Assembly: GCA_023382935.1 (NCBI GenBank)
Contig: JAHDXL010000003.1
Location: 365,559-429,558 of the forward strand
From: Phycisphaerales bacterium
GTDB taxonomy: Bacteria > Planctomycetota > Phycisphaerae > Phycisphaerales > UBA1924
DNA: 64,000 nucleotides
Direction: 5' to 3'
Shown: piece after piece, positions 38,037 through 45,991 of the stretch
How the letters are laid out: each line of letters begins with the position of its first letter
How positions within the stretch are numbered: position 1 is the first letter of the stretch
Notes under the pieces: generated by a model
Database searches by the model: none
What the model saw: only the letters and a program-made list of their open reading frames with translations
What the model was told of the DNA's origin: nothing
Made by a program: the position numbers and the translations under genes

Positions 38037-38600
38037 ATGAAGCGCCCCGGTCCCACCACGAGTCAGGATGAACTGCTCGCCGCCGCCCGGCGAGGCAATC
38101 GTGACGCCCGGGGCGAACTCGTCCGCCGGTTCCAAAAGCCGGTGCTCGCGCTGTGCGCCCAACTCGTCGGCTCGCGCGAGGCCGAGGATCTGGCCCAGGA
38201 CTCCCTCACCCAGGTGCTCTCTCGCCTCGATACCTTCGCCGGGCGCAGCGATCTGGGAACCTGGATCTATCGTGTCACTACGAACACATGCCTGACATAC
38301 CTGCGCCGACGGAAACGCTCCCCCATTCAGAGCGACATCGGCGAAGTGTCCCAGACGATCCGGGAACCCGGCGGAGACTCGGGCGTCCAAACAGGTGAAG
38401 GCCGCGGATCTATCCGCCGGGCGTTGGACAGCCTGCCGGATGAACACCGGGTCATCCTGATTCTCCGCGATGTGCGGGGGATGGAGTACGAGCAACTGGC
38501 CGACGTGCTAGGAATCGCGCCCGGAACCGTCCGCAGCCGCCTGTTCCGGGCCCGTCGCGCCCTTCGAGAGGCACTCGGGCCCGAATTTGAAACCAGATGA
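38037..38600 (+). CDS. ECF-family RNA polymerase sigma factor
   Basis: 187 aa from the ATG at 38037. Region 2: DELLAAARRGNRDARGELVR, AEDLAQDSLTQVLSRLDTFA (the -10 binding helices) and GTWIYRVTTNTCLTYLRRRK. Region 4: DSLPDEHRVILILRDVRGME and YEQLADVLGIAPGTVRSRLF (helix-turn-helix for -35). No C-terminal extension. The gene downstream overlaps by 4 bp and has an anti-sigma-like layout, so the pair is a sigma/anti-sigma module. Divergent from the ABC permease, which may be a target. Confidence 0.92.
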   Translation: MKRPGPTTSQDELLAAARRGNRDARGELVRRFQKPVLALCAQLVGSREAEDLAQDSLTQVLSRLDTFAGRSDLGTWIYRVTTNTCLTYLRRRKRSPIQSDIGEVSQTIREPGGDSGVQTGEGRGSIRRALDSLPDEHRVILILRDVRGMEYEQLADVLGIAPGTVRSRLFRARRALREALGPEFETR

Positions 38601-39640
38601 GCAAGCCGCTGCCCCAACTCGATCCTCATGAAGAGGCCTTGGCGCTCGAAGCCATCGAGGGGACGCTGGCACCCGAGCAGCGCGGCGCCCTGGAAGCCCT
38701 GCTCAGACGGAACCCCGGATTGCGGGAGCACATCGCCGCGATGCGATCGGACCGGTATCGTCTGGCCGATCTGCCCATTGAGTTGCCGTCGGAGGTCGAT
38801 CTGGTCGAGGCGGTTTTGGCGCGTCTGGAGCCGGAAGTGCTTCCGTTGCGCCGGATGGATGTCCCGCGCCGTCGGCGTGACGGGCTCTGGTCGCCGGCGA
38901 CGGGTCGGCGCGCGGCGTTGGCCGCCGCCGTGCTGCTCATCACCGGGTTCACGGCCGCCTACGTGCGATCGCAGATGCACAAGCCGAGCACGCACCCGCC
39001 CGTGGCAGTGGATGCACCCGAGACCATTGTGCCGCCAATGCTCGTCGCCGAAGGGTCCGGCACGGAACTTCCCATGGCGTCGACCGAGGATCCGGTCGCG
39101 TCGGAGGAACTGCTCGTGGCGGCCGAAGGGTTCTGGGAAGCCGATCGCGCGCTGGAACCCGATTTGCCTCGGGCCGTGCAGTTGCTGGGCGAGGGGCGTC
39201 TGGCCATCCGCGTGCTGGCCCGGTCGGAGCACGCGGCTCGCGCGGGCCTCGATGCGATGCATGCGGGCCTGGCCTCCCGCAGCACCGCCTGGACACTGGC
39301 CGGGCGGCTGGATGCCAGTTTGTGCCGGCGCTGGGAGCGCATCGCCTCGCAACAGCCGGTGTGGGCGTTCGACCGGCAGACTGACGACCTGATCGAGGTG
39401 CCGCGACCGATGCTCGTCGAAGTCTGGTCGGCCGAACTGCAACTCGACGCGACCGCCCTGGCTTCGCTCGTACATGCGCTGTCCAAACTGAACTGGCGCG
39501 TGCACCTCGAGGAAATGTCGCGACCCGTCGACATCGAGCCCACCTCGCTGGAGTCGGCCCTGTGGTGGGATCAGCCGCCCTCCACCTGGCGCCCGACCGG
39601 CAGCGTGCCAATCGTCATCGACGCGCTGGTTCGCCCCTGA
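38597..39640 (+). CDS. Anti-sigma-factor-like membrane protein
   Basis: 347 aa, ATGA overlap with the sigma gene. The first ~80 residues are helical and charged (LDPHEEALALEAIEGTLAPE, LEALLRRNPGLREHIAAM), as in anti-sigma domains, though the zinc H-x3-C-x2-C motif is absent. A single helix (AALAAAVLLITGFTAAYV) near 110 crosses the membrane, and a large periplasmic part follows with no recognised domain. It would hold the sigma factor at the membrane until a signal releases it. Function inferred from position and topology. Confidence 0.7.
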   Translation: MSKPLPQLDPHEEALALEAIEGTLAPEQRGALEALLRRNPGLREHIAAMRSDRYRLADLPIELPSEVDLVEAVLARLEPEVLPLRRMDVPRRRRDGLWSPATGRRAALAAAVLLITGFTAAYVRSQMHKPSTHPPVAVDAPETIVPPMLVAEGSGTELPMASTEDPVASEELLVAAEGFWEADRALEPDLPRAVQLLGEGRLAIRVLARSEHAARAGLDAMHAGLASRSTAWTLAGRLDASLCRRWERIASQQPVWAFDRQTDDLIEVPRPMLVEVWSAELQLDATALASLVHALSKLNWRVHLEEMSRPVDIEPTSLESALWWDQPPSTWRPTGSVPIVIDALVRP

Positions 39641-39649
39641 TCGTCGCGT

Positions 39650-40003
39650 TCAGCCCCGGAAACTCTGGGCGTCGAGTTTGCGTTGCTCGGCCTGGCGATA
39701 GCGCATGCGCACCACGGGCAGCAACCCGCCCATCAGGCCGGCGGCGATCACGCCGGGGCCGACGAACGACACCCACACCCACCAGGGCTGCCCCATCACC
39801 AACGCTGCCAAGCCGACGGCCACCAGGGCGACCCCCACGACGATGCCGAAGACGAAGATGCCCAGGACAAAGTGTTTGGCCTTTCCCATCGCTGCCAGCG
39901 GGCCGCCCACGCCGCCGCCGATGCCGCCCAGCACGCCGCCGACGCCCGCGCCCAGCAGTCCGCCCACCATTCCGGCCGTCTGTTCGTCAAACCACGGAGT
40001 CAT
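39650..40003 (-). CDS. Small glycine-rich membrane protein
   Basis: 117 aa. Two or three hydrophobic segments: a Gly-rich one (GGLLGAGVGGVLGGIGGGVG, a GxxxG packing pattern) and FVLGIFVFGIVVGVALVAVG, WVSFVGPGVIAAGLMGGLLP; a basic tail RYRQAEQRKLDAQSFRG. Its start overlaps the stop of the DUF2089 gene by 4 bp, so they form a transcriptional pair. This arrangement of a DUF2089 regulator with a small membrane protein resembles regulator/membrane-sensor pairs in Firmicutes; role inferred. Confidence 0.6.
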   Translation of the reverse strand: MTPWFDEQTAGMVGGLLGAGVGGVLGGIGGGVGGPLAAMGKAKHFVLGIFVFGIVVGVALVAVGLAALVMGQPWWVWVSFVGPGVIAAGLMGGLLPVVRMRYRQAEQRKLDAQSFRG

Positions 40004-40353
40004 GCGTCCCCCTTTGCCTGGTTGACTCGCTCGTCGGCCAGCGACGCGATGCGCCGGGCCGTGTCCACGTTCATGTGTCCGCGTTCGATCAGGTCGGCCA
40101 GGAACTCGCGCAGCGGATCGGGCCGACGTCCCTGCATGGCCAGTTGCAGGCGATCGATGACTCGATCGAGCCGCGCCCGGATGGTCGGGTAACTGACACC
40201 ATACACCTCCGCCAACCCCTTGAGCGAGCCGGACTGGAGCACCAGTTCGCTGACCAGGGCCAGATCCTCGTCCGACAGGCTCAGGAGTGGGTGGTCGTGC
40301 CGGCCGGCGAGGCGCGTTTTCGATTCGTTGATCGACACATGAATATTATTCAC
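40000..40353 (-). CDS. DUF2089-family transcriptional regulator
   Basis: 117 aa from the GTG at 40353; an alternative GTG at 40338 is attractive because a promoter (40345-40373) would begin transcription close to it, giving a nearly leaderless message. SLSDEDLALVSELVLQSGSL then KGLAEVYGVSYPTIRARLDR VIDRLQ is the DUF2089 helix-turn-helix. The C-terminal part (LREFLADLIERGHMNVDTAR) resembles an SHOCT-like helix pair. The membrane protein follows by overlap. Autoregulation is plausible since the promoter overlaps its start. Confidence 0.75.
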   Translation of the reverse strand: MNNIHVSINESKTRLAGRHDHPLLSLSDEDLALVSELVLQSGSLKGLAEVYGVSYPTIRARLDRVIDRLQLAMQGRRPDPLREFLADLIERGHMNVDTARRIASLADERVNQAKGDA

Positions 40354-40373
40354 TTCATCTTGAGTATTGTCAA
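40343..40373 (-). promoter_or_regulatory. Promoter for the DUF2089 gene
   Basis: On the minus strand TTGACA (40368-40373) lies 17 bp before AATAAT (40345-40350), or 19 bp before TAATAT (40343-40348). A transcript from it would start at or near the GTG at 40338. The stretch is the most AT-rich in this part of the window. Confidence 0.5.
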
Positions 40374-40442
40374 GTCACATTTCAAAAAAACGAAGATGGT
40401 GCGATCGGGCAGGTTTGCCGGGCAAGTCCTGTAGAATCAGAG

Positions 40443-41210
40443 ATGATCCACCTCGGCGTAAACATCGACCATGTGGCCACCGTCCGGCAGGCCCGGTATC
40501 CCGATCAGCCCGACCTGGGCGAGCCAGACCCGGTGCGGGCGGCCCACGAGGCCGAGATGGGCGGGGCCGACGGGATCACCGTCCACCTGCGCGAAGATCG
40601 GCGTCACATCAACGACCGCGACGTGGAACTCATCCGCCGCCTGTCGCGCGTGCGGCTGAACCTCGAGATGGCCGCGACCGACGAGATGATCGATATTGCG
40701 CGTCGCATCCGACCCGACACCTCGATGCTGGTGCCCGAGGGTCGGCGTGAGGTGACCACCGAAGGCGGGCTCGACGTGGCTTCGCAGTTGGCGCGTCTGA
40801 AGGAAGTCGTCGCGGCCCTGCGTGACGGGGGCATGATCGTCAGCGCGTTCATTGATGCGGATCTGAGACAGGTTGAGGCCGCGGCCGAGGCAGGCTTCGA
40901 CGTCTGTGAGGTCCACACCGGGCCCTACGCCAAGTCGTTCTTCGAGTGCGGGGGCGACATGCGGCGCGGCAACCTTCGCAGCGAACTGGACCGCGTAGCG
41001 CTGGCCGGGCGGCGCATCAGCGAACTGGGCATGCGCTTCAACGCAGGGCACGCGCTCAACTACCACAACGTCGGACCCATCGCGGGCCTGCGCGGTGTCG
41101 CGGAACTGCACATCGGTCACGCGATTGTCAGCCGGGCCGTGTTCGTCGGACTGCGCGAGGCGGTGGCCCAGATGAAGCGGCTGATGGTCGAGGCGTGCGG
41201 GAGTTGGTGA
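40443..41210 (+). CDS. pdxJ: Pyridoxine 5'-phosphate synthase
   Basis: 255 aa. Condenses 1-deoxyxylulose 5-phosphate with 3-amino-2-oxopropyl phosphate in the DXP-dependent vitamin B6 pathway. GVNIDHVATVRQARYP, GITVHLREDRRHI (active-site His and Arg-Glu-Asp), RLNLEMAAT, VCEVHTGPYA and ELHIGHAIVSRAVF match PdxJ; the phosphate site GHAIVSRA is intact and the length is usual. Divergent from the DUF2089 gene. No pdxA nearby. Confidence 0.95.
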   Translation: MIHLGVNIDHVATVRQARYPDQPDLGEPDPVRAAHEAEMGGADGITVHLREDRRHINDRDVELIRRLSRVRLNLEMAATDEMIDIARRIRPDTSMLVPEGRREVTTEGGLDVASQLARLKEVVAALRDGGMIVSAFIDADLRQVEAAAEAGFDVCEVHTGPYAKSFFECGGDMRRGNLRSELDRVALAGRRISELGMRFNAGHALNYHNVGPIAGLRGVAELHIGHAIVSRAVFVGLREAVAQMKRLMVEACGSW

Positions 41211-41359
41211 AAGCGGTCAAGATCCACGAACCCCGACCATGAGGGAGGGGTCTTGCTTCGATCGACCAGACCCGAGTTCCCAATACTTGCGCCTGATTTC
41301 CCGGGTTCCGGCGATGGCTCCTTCATGGTCGCGCCTCATGGAAGTCACGGTGCGCGACC

Positions 41360-42964
41360 TCATCCCCCCCGCGGCCTGACGCGCCCGCGCATCTGCCGCG
41401 GCGGGAGTTTGCTTGGCACGATGCCCCCGGGGAACTTGGCCTTCAGTTCATCTTCACTGAGTTTGCTCGTCTCGGGCTTGACGTCGGCCTCAAAGCGGCT
41501 GCGCGAGGCGGCCGCGGGCACCCCCTCGATCTGCACCACATTGGGCGACACCGGAGCCTCGTCCTTCCAGTCGGCCGGCTTCTCGCGGTGCTCAAAGTCC
41601 GGGTAGTCGAGTTTGGGAATCTCGGCGTTGATGAGCAGTTCGATCTCGGTGAGCAGCCCGCCCTGCGCGGGCGTGACAAGGCTCCACGCCACGCCGTTAC
41701 GCCCCGCGCGTGCGGTACGCCCGATGCGATGCACGTAGATGTCGGGATCCTCGGGCAGATCGTAGTTGACGACGTGCGTGATGCCCTCCACGTCGATGCC
41801 GCGGCTGGCCAGGTCGCTGGCGACCAGCACCTCGAGTTTGCCGTGGCGCAGACGCTCCATCACGCGGTTGCGCTGCGACTGGTTCATGTCGCCGTGGATT
41901 GCGTGGGCCTCGATCTCCTTGCGGTTGAGATACTCGGCCACCGAATCCACCGTGCGCTTCATGCGGCAGAACACCAGCGTCAGCGCCGGCTCCTCGTGCG
42001 TGAGAAGATGCGCCAGCAGCCGGCGCTTGTCCCACGGCTGCACGGTCAGGTAACGCTGCTGCACCATGTCCACGGTCAGCGCGCCAGCCGAGACGATCAA
42101 CTTCTCCGGGTCGCGCATGTGTTTGCGCGCCAATTCCTCGATCTCGCCGGAGATGGTGGCCGACACGAAGATCGTCTGCCGCTCGGTTGGACACTTGCGC
42201 AGAATCTGCCGGATGTCGTCACGGAAGCCGATGTCGAACATGCGGTCGACTTCATCGAGCACGGCGAAGCGGACGTTGTCGAGCAAGAGGAGGCGCCGGT
42301 CGATCATGTCGAGCACGCGGCCCGGCGTACCGACGATGATCTCCGGGCCTTCCTCAAGTTTGCGGGCCTGCGTCGAGATACTCTGCCCGCCGTAGATCGC
42401 CACGCAGCGGACGCTGGAGTAGCGCCCGAGTTGGGCGAAATCCTGCTGGATCTGGATGGCCAGTTCGCGCGTCGGCGCCAGGATGATGGTCTGAAAGCGC
42501 ACGCCCGCCTCGGCTAGGTGCAGCAGCGGAAGCGCAAAGGCGGCCGTCTTGCCGGTGCCCGTCTTGGCCTGTCCCAGCACGTCGCGGCGCGTCAGCGCCA
42601 GCGGCACCAGCGCCGCCTGGATCTTCGTCGGGTGTTTAAATCCCGCGGCCACGCAGCCGCGCACGATGGCCTCGGCCAGACCGAGATCGGCGAAAGTCTT
42701 GTCCGTGTCAAAGACCGAGGGGTCCCAGTGCCGATCCTCGGCCACCCTGGGCTCGGGAATTTCCTGAGTCGGGTCGCGTTCTTCGGGCGGGCGTGACTTG
42801 CGACGACGGCGACGGCGCTTCTTCTGCGGGCCCGGCTCCTCGCCGGAGGCCGGGCGATCAACGGGCGCGACCTGTTCGGTCGCTTCGGTGCTGGCGGGCT
42901 TTCGTCTGCGACGGCGCGGGCGCTTTTGCTCGGCGCCGCTTCCCTGATCGGTCGAGTCGCTCAT
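41360..42964 (-). CDS. DEAD-box ATP-dependent RNA helicase
   Basis: 534 aa. A basic N-terminal tail with two Arg/Lys clusters (PRRRRRKPAS, KKRRRRRRKSRPP) precedes the helicase core: Q motif GFKHPTKIQAALVPLALTRR, motif I AKTGTGKTAAFALPL, PTRELAIQ, motif II AVLDEVDRMFDIG (DEVD, not DEAD), SAT VSATIS, LTLVFCRMKR, ASRGIDVEGITHVVNYDLPE and HRIGRTARAG. RhlE/CshA-type enzymes remodel RNA in ribosome assembly and decay. The DEVD box occurs in some family members and need not be inactive. Single gene; GT2 gene upstream is on the same strand. Confidence 0.93.
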   Translation of the reverse strand: MSDSTDQGSGAEQKRPRRRRRKPASTEATEQVAPVDRPASGEEPGPQKKRRRRRRKSRPPEERDPTQEIPEPRVAEDRHWDPSVFDTDKTFADLGLAEAIVRGCVAAGFKHPTKIQAALVPLALTRRDVLGQAKTGTGKTAAFALPLLHLAEAGVRFQTIILAPTRELAIQIQQDFAQLGRYSSVRCVAIYGGQSISTQARKLEEGPEIIVGTPGRVLDMIDRRLLLLDNVRFAVLDEVDRMFDIGFRDDIRQILRKCPTERQTIFVSATISGEIEELARKHMRDPEKLIVSAGALTVDMVQQRYLTVQPWDKRRLLAHLLTHEEPALTLVFCRMKRTVDSVAEYLNRKEIEAHAIHGDMNQSQRNRVMERLRHGKLEVLVASDLASRGIDVEGITHVVNYDLPEDPDIYVHRIGRTARAGRNGVAWSLVTPAQGGLLTEIELLINAEIPKLDYPDFEHREKPADWKDEAPVSPNVVQIEGVPAAASRSRFEADVKPETSKLSEDELKAKFPGGIVPSKLPPRQMRGRVRPRGG

Positions 42965-43030
42965 GCAAATCCTCGGACGCCTGCACGCCCCGGCTCAATC
43001 AGTCGGGGCGATGGCAGTCGGAAGACAATA

Positions 43031-43831
43031 CTACGCACCCGGCCCATGCGGGCCGTCTTGTTCCCCCAGTTCCAGCAGGATGATGTGTTTCATCAAGGCC
43101 CCGGCTGCCGCGGTGCCCCCCGCCAGCCAGCCCGGCACTCCGTCACGCCATCCCTGCTTGAGCACCACCTGCTTGAACATCGCCCCGGGAGGCGAACCGA
43201 TCAGCCGCATCAGACTGCCCCGTTCTCCCGCCCGGTGCAGGCTCTCGGCCGCGATGCGCGACAAAGCCAACTGCTTGCCCAGATGCTCTGCAAAGGTGAG
43301 GAACGACTCATGCCGCAGCGTGCCGGGCAAATTCACCACGCGCCCGGCTCCGGGGTCCAGTTCGAGTCGATCGTGCGGGTCGGCCCCTGCCCAGCGCGCC
43401 AACCCAGAGACGACGTGCTCGCGACGCACCAGGCGCAATCGCCACTCGGGCTGCCAGGCATGTTCGAGAAAACGCCCGCGATACCAGATCTTGCGGTTGA
43501 CGCGCGCCCCGCTCACACCCGGCTCGCATCGCTCGATGAACGCGCCGATGGATCGGGCCAGGTCGGGTTCGACCGGCTCATCGGAGTCCAGGTGCAGGAT
43601 CCATTCCTGCGTGCAGGCTTCCAACGCCATCTGCTTGGTCGCCACATGCCCCTTCCACTCTGTCTCGATGACACGGGCCCCGCGGGAGGCCAGCAGGTCG
43701 AGCGTGCCGTCGGTCGAGCCGGAATCGACTGCGACGATTTCGCCTGCCAGACCGGCCACCGAGTCGAGCACACGCTCCAGGCTCTGCCGGTTGTTGCGGC
43801 AGACAGTGGCGATGGAGAGCGGCAGGGTCAT
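43031..43831 (-). CDS. Family 2 glycosyltransferase, LPS-core type
   Basis: 266 aa. LSIATVCRNNRQSLERVLDS opens a GT-A fold; GEIVAVDSGSTDGTLDLLAS and WILHLDSDEPVEPDLARSIG carry the DxD-like DSDE. ATKQMALEACTQEWILHLDS, YRGRFLEHAWQPEWRLRLVR and HESFLTFAEHLGKQLALSRI resemble WaaE/KdtX-like inner-core glucosyltransferases. The C-terminal part has a hydrophobic stretch (AGGTAAAGALMKHIILLEL). Divergent from a sugar-kinase-like gene, a pairing typical of surface-polysaccharide loci. Exact acceptor not known. Confidence 0.85.
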   Translation of the reverse strand: MTLPLSIATVCRNNRQSLERVLDSVAGLAGEIVAVDSGSTDGTLDLLASRGARVIETEWKGHVATKQMALEACTQEWILHLDSDEPVEPDLARSIGAFIERCEPGVSGARVNRKIWYRGRFLEHAWQPEWRLRLVRREHVVSGLARWAGADPHDRLELDPGAGRVVNLPGTLRHESFLTFAEHLGKQLALSRIAAESLHRAGERGSLMRLIGSPPGAMFKQVVLKQGWRDGVPGWLAGGTAAAGALMKHIILLELGEQDGPHGPGA

Positions 43832-43875
43832 GCCGAGATGGTCAACCCTCCGATGCGTGCTGTCAACCGGGCGCG

Positions 43876-44787
43876 ATGTACGCCGCGCGGGCAGGACTGG
43901 CCGGATACGCTGCCTGCATGCCCGCCCCAGCCGCTGAAGAACTGGCCGTCGTGCGCTACGCCGAAGGCTGGGGCTATTCGGCCCGGGAATGGCAGACCGC
44001 CCTGCGGCAGGTCGACTGGGTCAACCCTGACGCCCCGCGCGGGGCTCGACGGCTCAAGATCCGGCGCGACGGCGACTGCCGCGTGTGGCAGATGCGACTG
44101 CTCGTCGGCGAGCACGAACGCGACGTGGTGCTCAAGGTGGAGCCACTGCCCACCCCGTGGGCATTGGTTCGATCATGGCTGGGGCTCACTCGACACGCGC
44201 GACAGTGGCATGGAGCCGAGTTGCTGATCGCCCGCGGCTTTCAGGCGGCCCGTCCCCTGGCCATACTCCGCACCGGCGCGGCCACATCACGCTGCGAGGT
44301 GTTGATCATCGAGTGGATCGCCGGCCAAAGCGTTCTGGAACTGATGGGCCCGGGACTGCCCGTCAAGGACCAGCACGCCCTGGCCGGGGCGGTGGGGCGC
44401 CTCTTCGCCCGTTTCCAACACCAGGGGCTTGTGGTACGCGATCCCAAGCCTTCGAACCTCATCGTCACCGGTTGGCATCCGCTGAGCCTGGCGCTGGTGG
44501 ACACCGTCGACGTCCGCCGCGGCTCGATGGACCCTCTGGACATCACCAAGGCCTACTTCGAGCCGACCGGGATCGGTCTGAAACCCCGCCGCACGCTGAT
44601 GGCGCGAGCGCTGTTCGCACTGGTCGACGGGTGCGCCGACTCCAACGCCCCCCGCCCGCACGATCGCCGGCAGCGCGTGCGTCGCCTGTGGGCCCGAGCG
44701 TCGGAGCGCGTGAGTCGGCACGGGAGTGCCACGCCCGCGGATCACCCCCTGCGGACGGACCGAACCGGGGCGCCACCTTCGCCCTGA
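43876..44787 (+). CDS. Kinase-fold protein, lipopolysaccharide-kinase-like
   Basis: 303 aa from the ATG at 43876; ATG at 43918 is an equal alternative. ERDVVLKVEPLPTPWALV holds a candidate Lys, LVVRDPKPSNLIVTGWHP corresponds to the H-R-D-x-K-x-x-N loop (His replaced by Arg; Asp and Asn kept), and LALVDTVDVRRGSMDPLD stands for the metal-binding Asp. The layout is like Kdo/WaaP and other sugar kinases that phosphorylate lipid-A core sugars. Basic C-terminal tail. Divergent from a WaaE-like glycosyltransferase, which supports a surface-glycan role. Moderate confidence. Confidence 0.65.
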   Translation: MYAARAGLAGYAACMPAPAAEELAVVRYAEGWGYSAREWQTALRQVDWVNPDAPRGARRLKIRRDGDCRVWQMRLLVGEHERDVVLKVEPLPTPWALVRSWLGLTRHARQWHGAELLIARGFQAARPLAILRTGAATSRCEVLIIEWIAGQSVLELMGPGLPVKDQHALAGAVGRLFARFQHQGLVVRDPKPSNLIVTGWHPLSLALVDTVDVRRGSMDPLDITKAYFEPTGIGLKPRRTLMARALFALVDGCADSNAPRPHDRRQRVRRLWARASERVSRHGSATPADHPLRTDRTGAPPSP

Positions 44788-44788
44788 C

Positions 44789-45064
44789 TCACATTTCACC
44801 AAAGCCCGCCGCGACCAGGTCCGACAGCGCCTTGACGCACTGGTCTGCGTCGTCTCCCTCGGCGACGATTTCGAGCACCGTTCCCTGCGTGGCGGCCAGC
44901 ATCATCATCTCCATGATCGACTTGCCGCTGACGCTCTCATCGCCCTTGGTGACCGTGACCTCGCTGACAAACCCACTGGCTACGTCGACAAACTCGGTTG
45001 CGGGTCTGGCGTGCAGCCCAAGCCGATTGGCAATGGTCACCCGGACGGTTGCTCGCTGGGCCAT
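44789..45064 (-). CDS. ptsH: HPr phosphocarrier protein
   Basis: 91 aa from the ATG at 45064 (a GTG one codon upstream is possible). NRLGLHARPATEFVDVAS carries active His15; GKSIMEMMMLAATQG carries the Ser46 region phosphorylated by HPr kinase in some bacteria. HPr moves phosphate from enzyme I to IIA proteins. It follows a IIA-Ntr gene on the same strand, so the set hpf-ptsN-ptsH resembles the regulatory nitrogen PTS rather than a sugar uptake system. No enzyme I or HPr kinase gene is near. Convergent with the kinase-like gene at 43876. Confidence 0.93.
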   Translation of the reverse strand: MAQRATVRVTIANRLGLHARPATEFVDVASGFVSEVTVTKGDESVSGKSIMEMMMLAATQGTVLEIVAEGDDADQCVKALSDLVAAGFGEM

Positions 45065-45099
45065 CACGTTTCTCGGGTCGGGGGACTCCGGGGGTGGTC

Positions 45100-45576
45100 T
45101 TACCCGGTGAGAAGTTGGTCGTCTGCTTCCCTGAGCAGGTTCATAACCTGCTCGGGCGTGCTGGACTGCCGCAGGAAGCGCCGGAAGGTATCCTTCCGCA
45201 GGTTCTTGAAGATCGTTTCCATGGCCTGGAGGTGTTCCTCCGGGCGGCCTTCGGGGCTGAGGAGGAGGAAGATCGAGTAGACCGGCTGCTTGTCCAGCGC
45301 GTTGAAGTCCACACCCTTGTGGCTCAGCCCCACCGTCGCGACCAACTGATCGATGGATGGGTGCTTGACGTGCGGCACGGCCACGCCCCGGCCGAAGCCC
45401 GTCGAACTCATCTTCTCTCGATCCAGCACCTTGCTGACCAGATGGTCACGCAGCGAAGGGTCGATCTTGCCCGCTGCGATCACCGCGTCCACCAGTTCGG
45501 CGATCACGTCGTCGCGCTCCTGGCTGGCCAGTTCCGCGACGATCGCCCGCTCGACCACCAACTCACTGAGTTTCAT
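45100..45576 (-). CDS. ptsN: PTS IIA-Ntr-type protein
   Basis: 158 aa from the ATG at 45576 (GTG at 45582 possible). FGRGVAVPHVKHPSIDQLVA holds the active His (PHVKH) of the fructose/mannitol IIA fold; LVSKVLDREKMSSTGFGRGV and VYSIFLLLSPEGRPEEHLQA complete the domain. No EIIB or EIIC is attached or nearby, as expected for PtsN, which regulates nitrogen and potassium responses by its phosphorylation state. Lies between hpf and ptsH with short gaps (28 and 35 bp). Confidence 0.92.
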   Translation of the reverse strand: MKLSELVVERAIVAELASQERDDVIAELVDAVIAAGKIDPSLRDHLVSKVLDREKMSSTGFGRGVAVPHVKHPSIDQLVATVGLSHKGVDFNALDKQPVYSIFLLLSPEGRPEEHLQAMETIFKNLRKDTFRRFLRQSSTPEQVMNLLREADDQLLTG

Positions 45577-45604
45577 CTTCACGCACCCGTGGCCTGTCGG
45601 CCCC

Positions 45605-45910
45605 TTACGAACGCTTACCCTGCTTGAGTTTCTCTTTGTAGTCCGTCAATTGGCGCTGACTCTTGCCCACCGCCAGATCCAGAGCCGTGTACAGATCCTC
45701 ATTGTCGGCATGGCTGATCAGATCTTCGCCCTTCTCGACATCCACCACCAGTTCCACCCGGAAGAGATGGTGGTGATCGGGCTTGGAGATGGCACAGGTG
45801 ATTTGCTGAATCCCGTCGAAGTAGCGCGTCAGTTTCTCGACCTTCCCCTCGGCGTGCGACCGCACCGCGTCGCTCACGTAAACCTGACGTCCCACGACTT
45901 CCACTCGCAT
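45605..45910 (-). CDS. hpf: Ribosome hibernation promoting factor
   Basis: 101 aa, short form without the dimerising C-terminal domain. AGGAGAG precedes the ATG. VEVVGRQVYVSDAVRSHAEG and VEKLTRYFDGIQQITCAISK open the beta-alpha-beta fold, and VELVVDVEKGEDLISHADNE follows. The protein sits in the mRNA/tRNA channel of 30S subunits and promotes 100S dimers in stationary phase. First gene of the hpf-ptsN-ptsH run, like the arrangement downstream of rpoN in proteobacteria but without rpoN. Confidence 0.93.
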   Translation of the reverse strand: MRVEVVGRQVYVSDAVRSHAEGKVEKLTRYFDGIQQITCAISKPDHHHLFRVELVVDVEKGEDLISHADNEDLYTALDLAVGKSQRQLTDYKEKLKQGKRS

Positions 45911-45991
45911 GCGCTCTCCTGTCGTCTGGCCACGCCATGCATCGACCTTCTGACGCCCTGAGCATAGACCCAGCGCCCTCGCCCGGCCCGA

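Noticed and set aside
36993-38495. Minus-strand open frame spanning the permease start and sigma gene
   Set aside because: Shifts frame against the ABC-2 permease and runs antisense through the sigma factor; no recognisable product.
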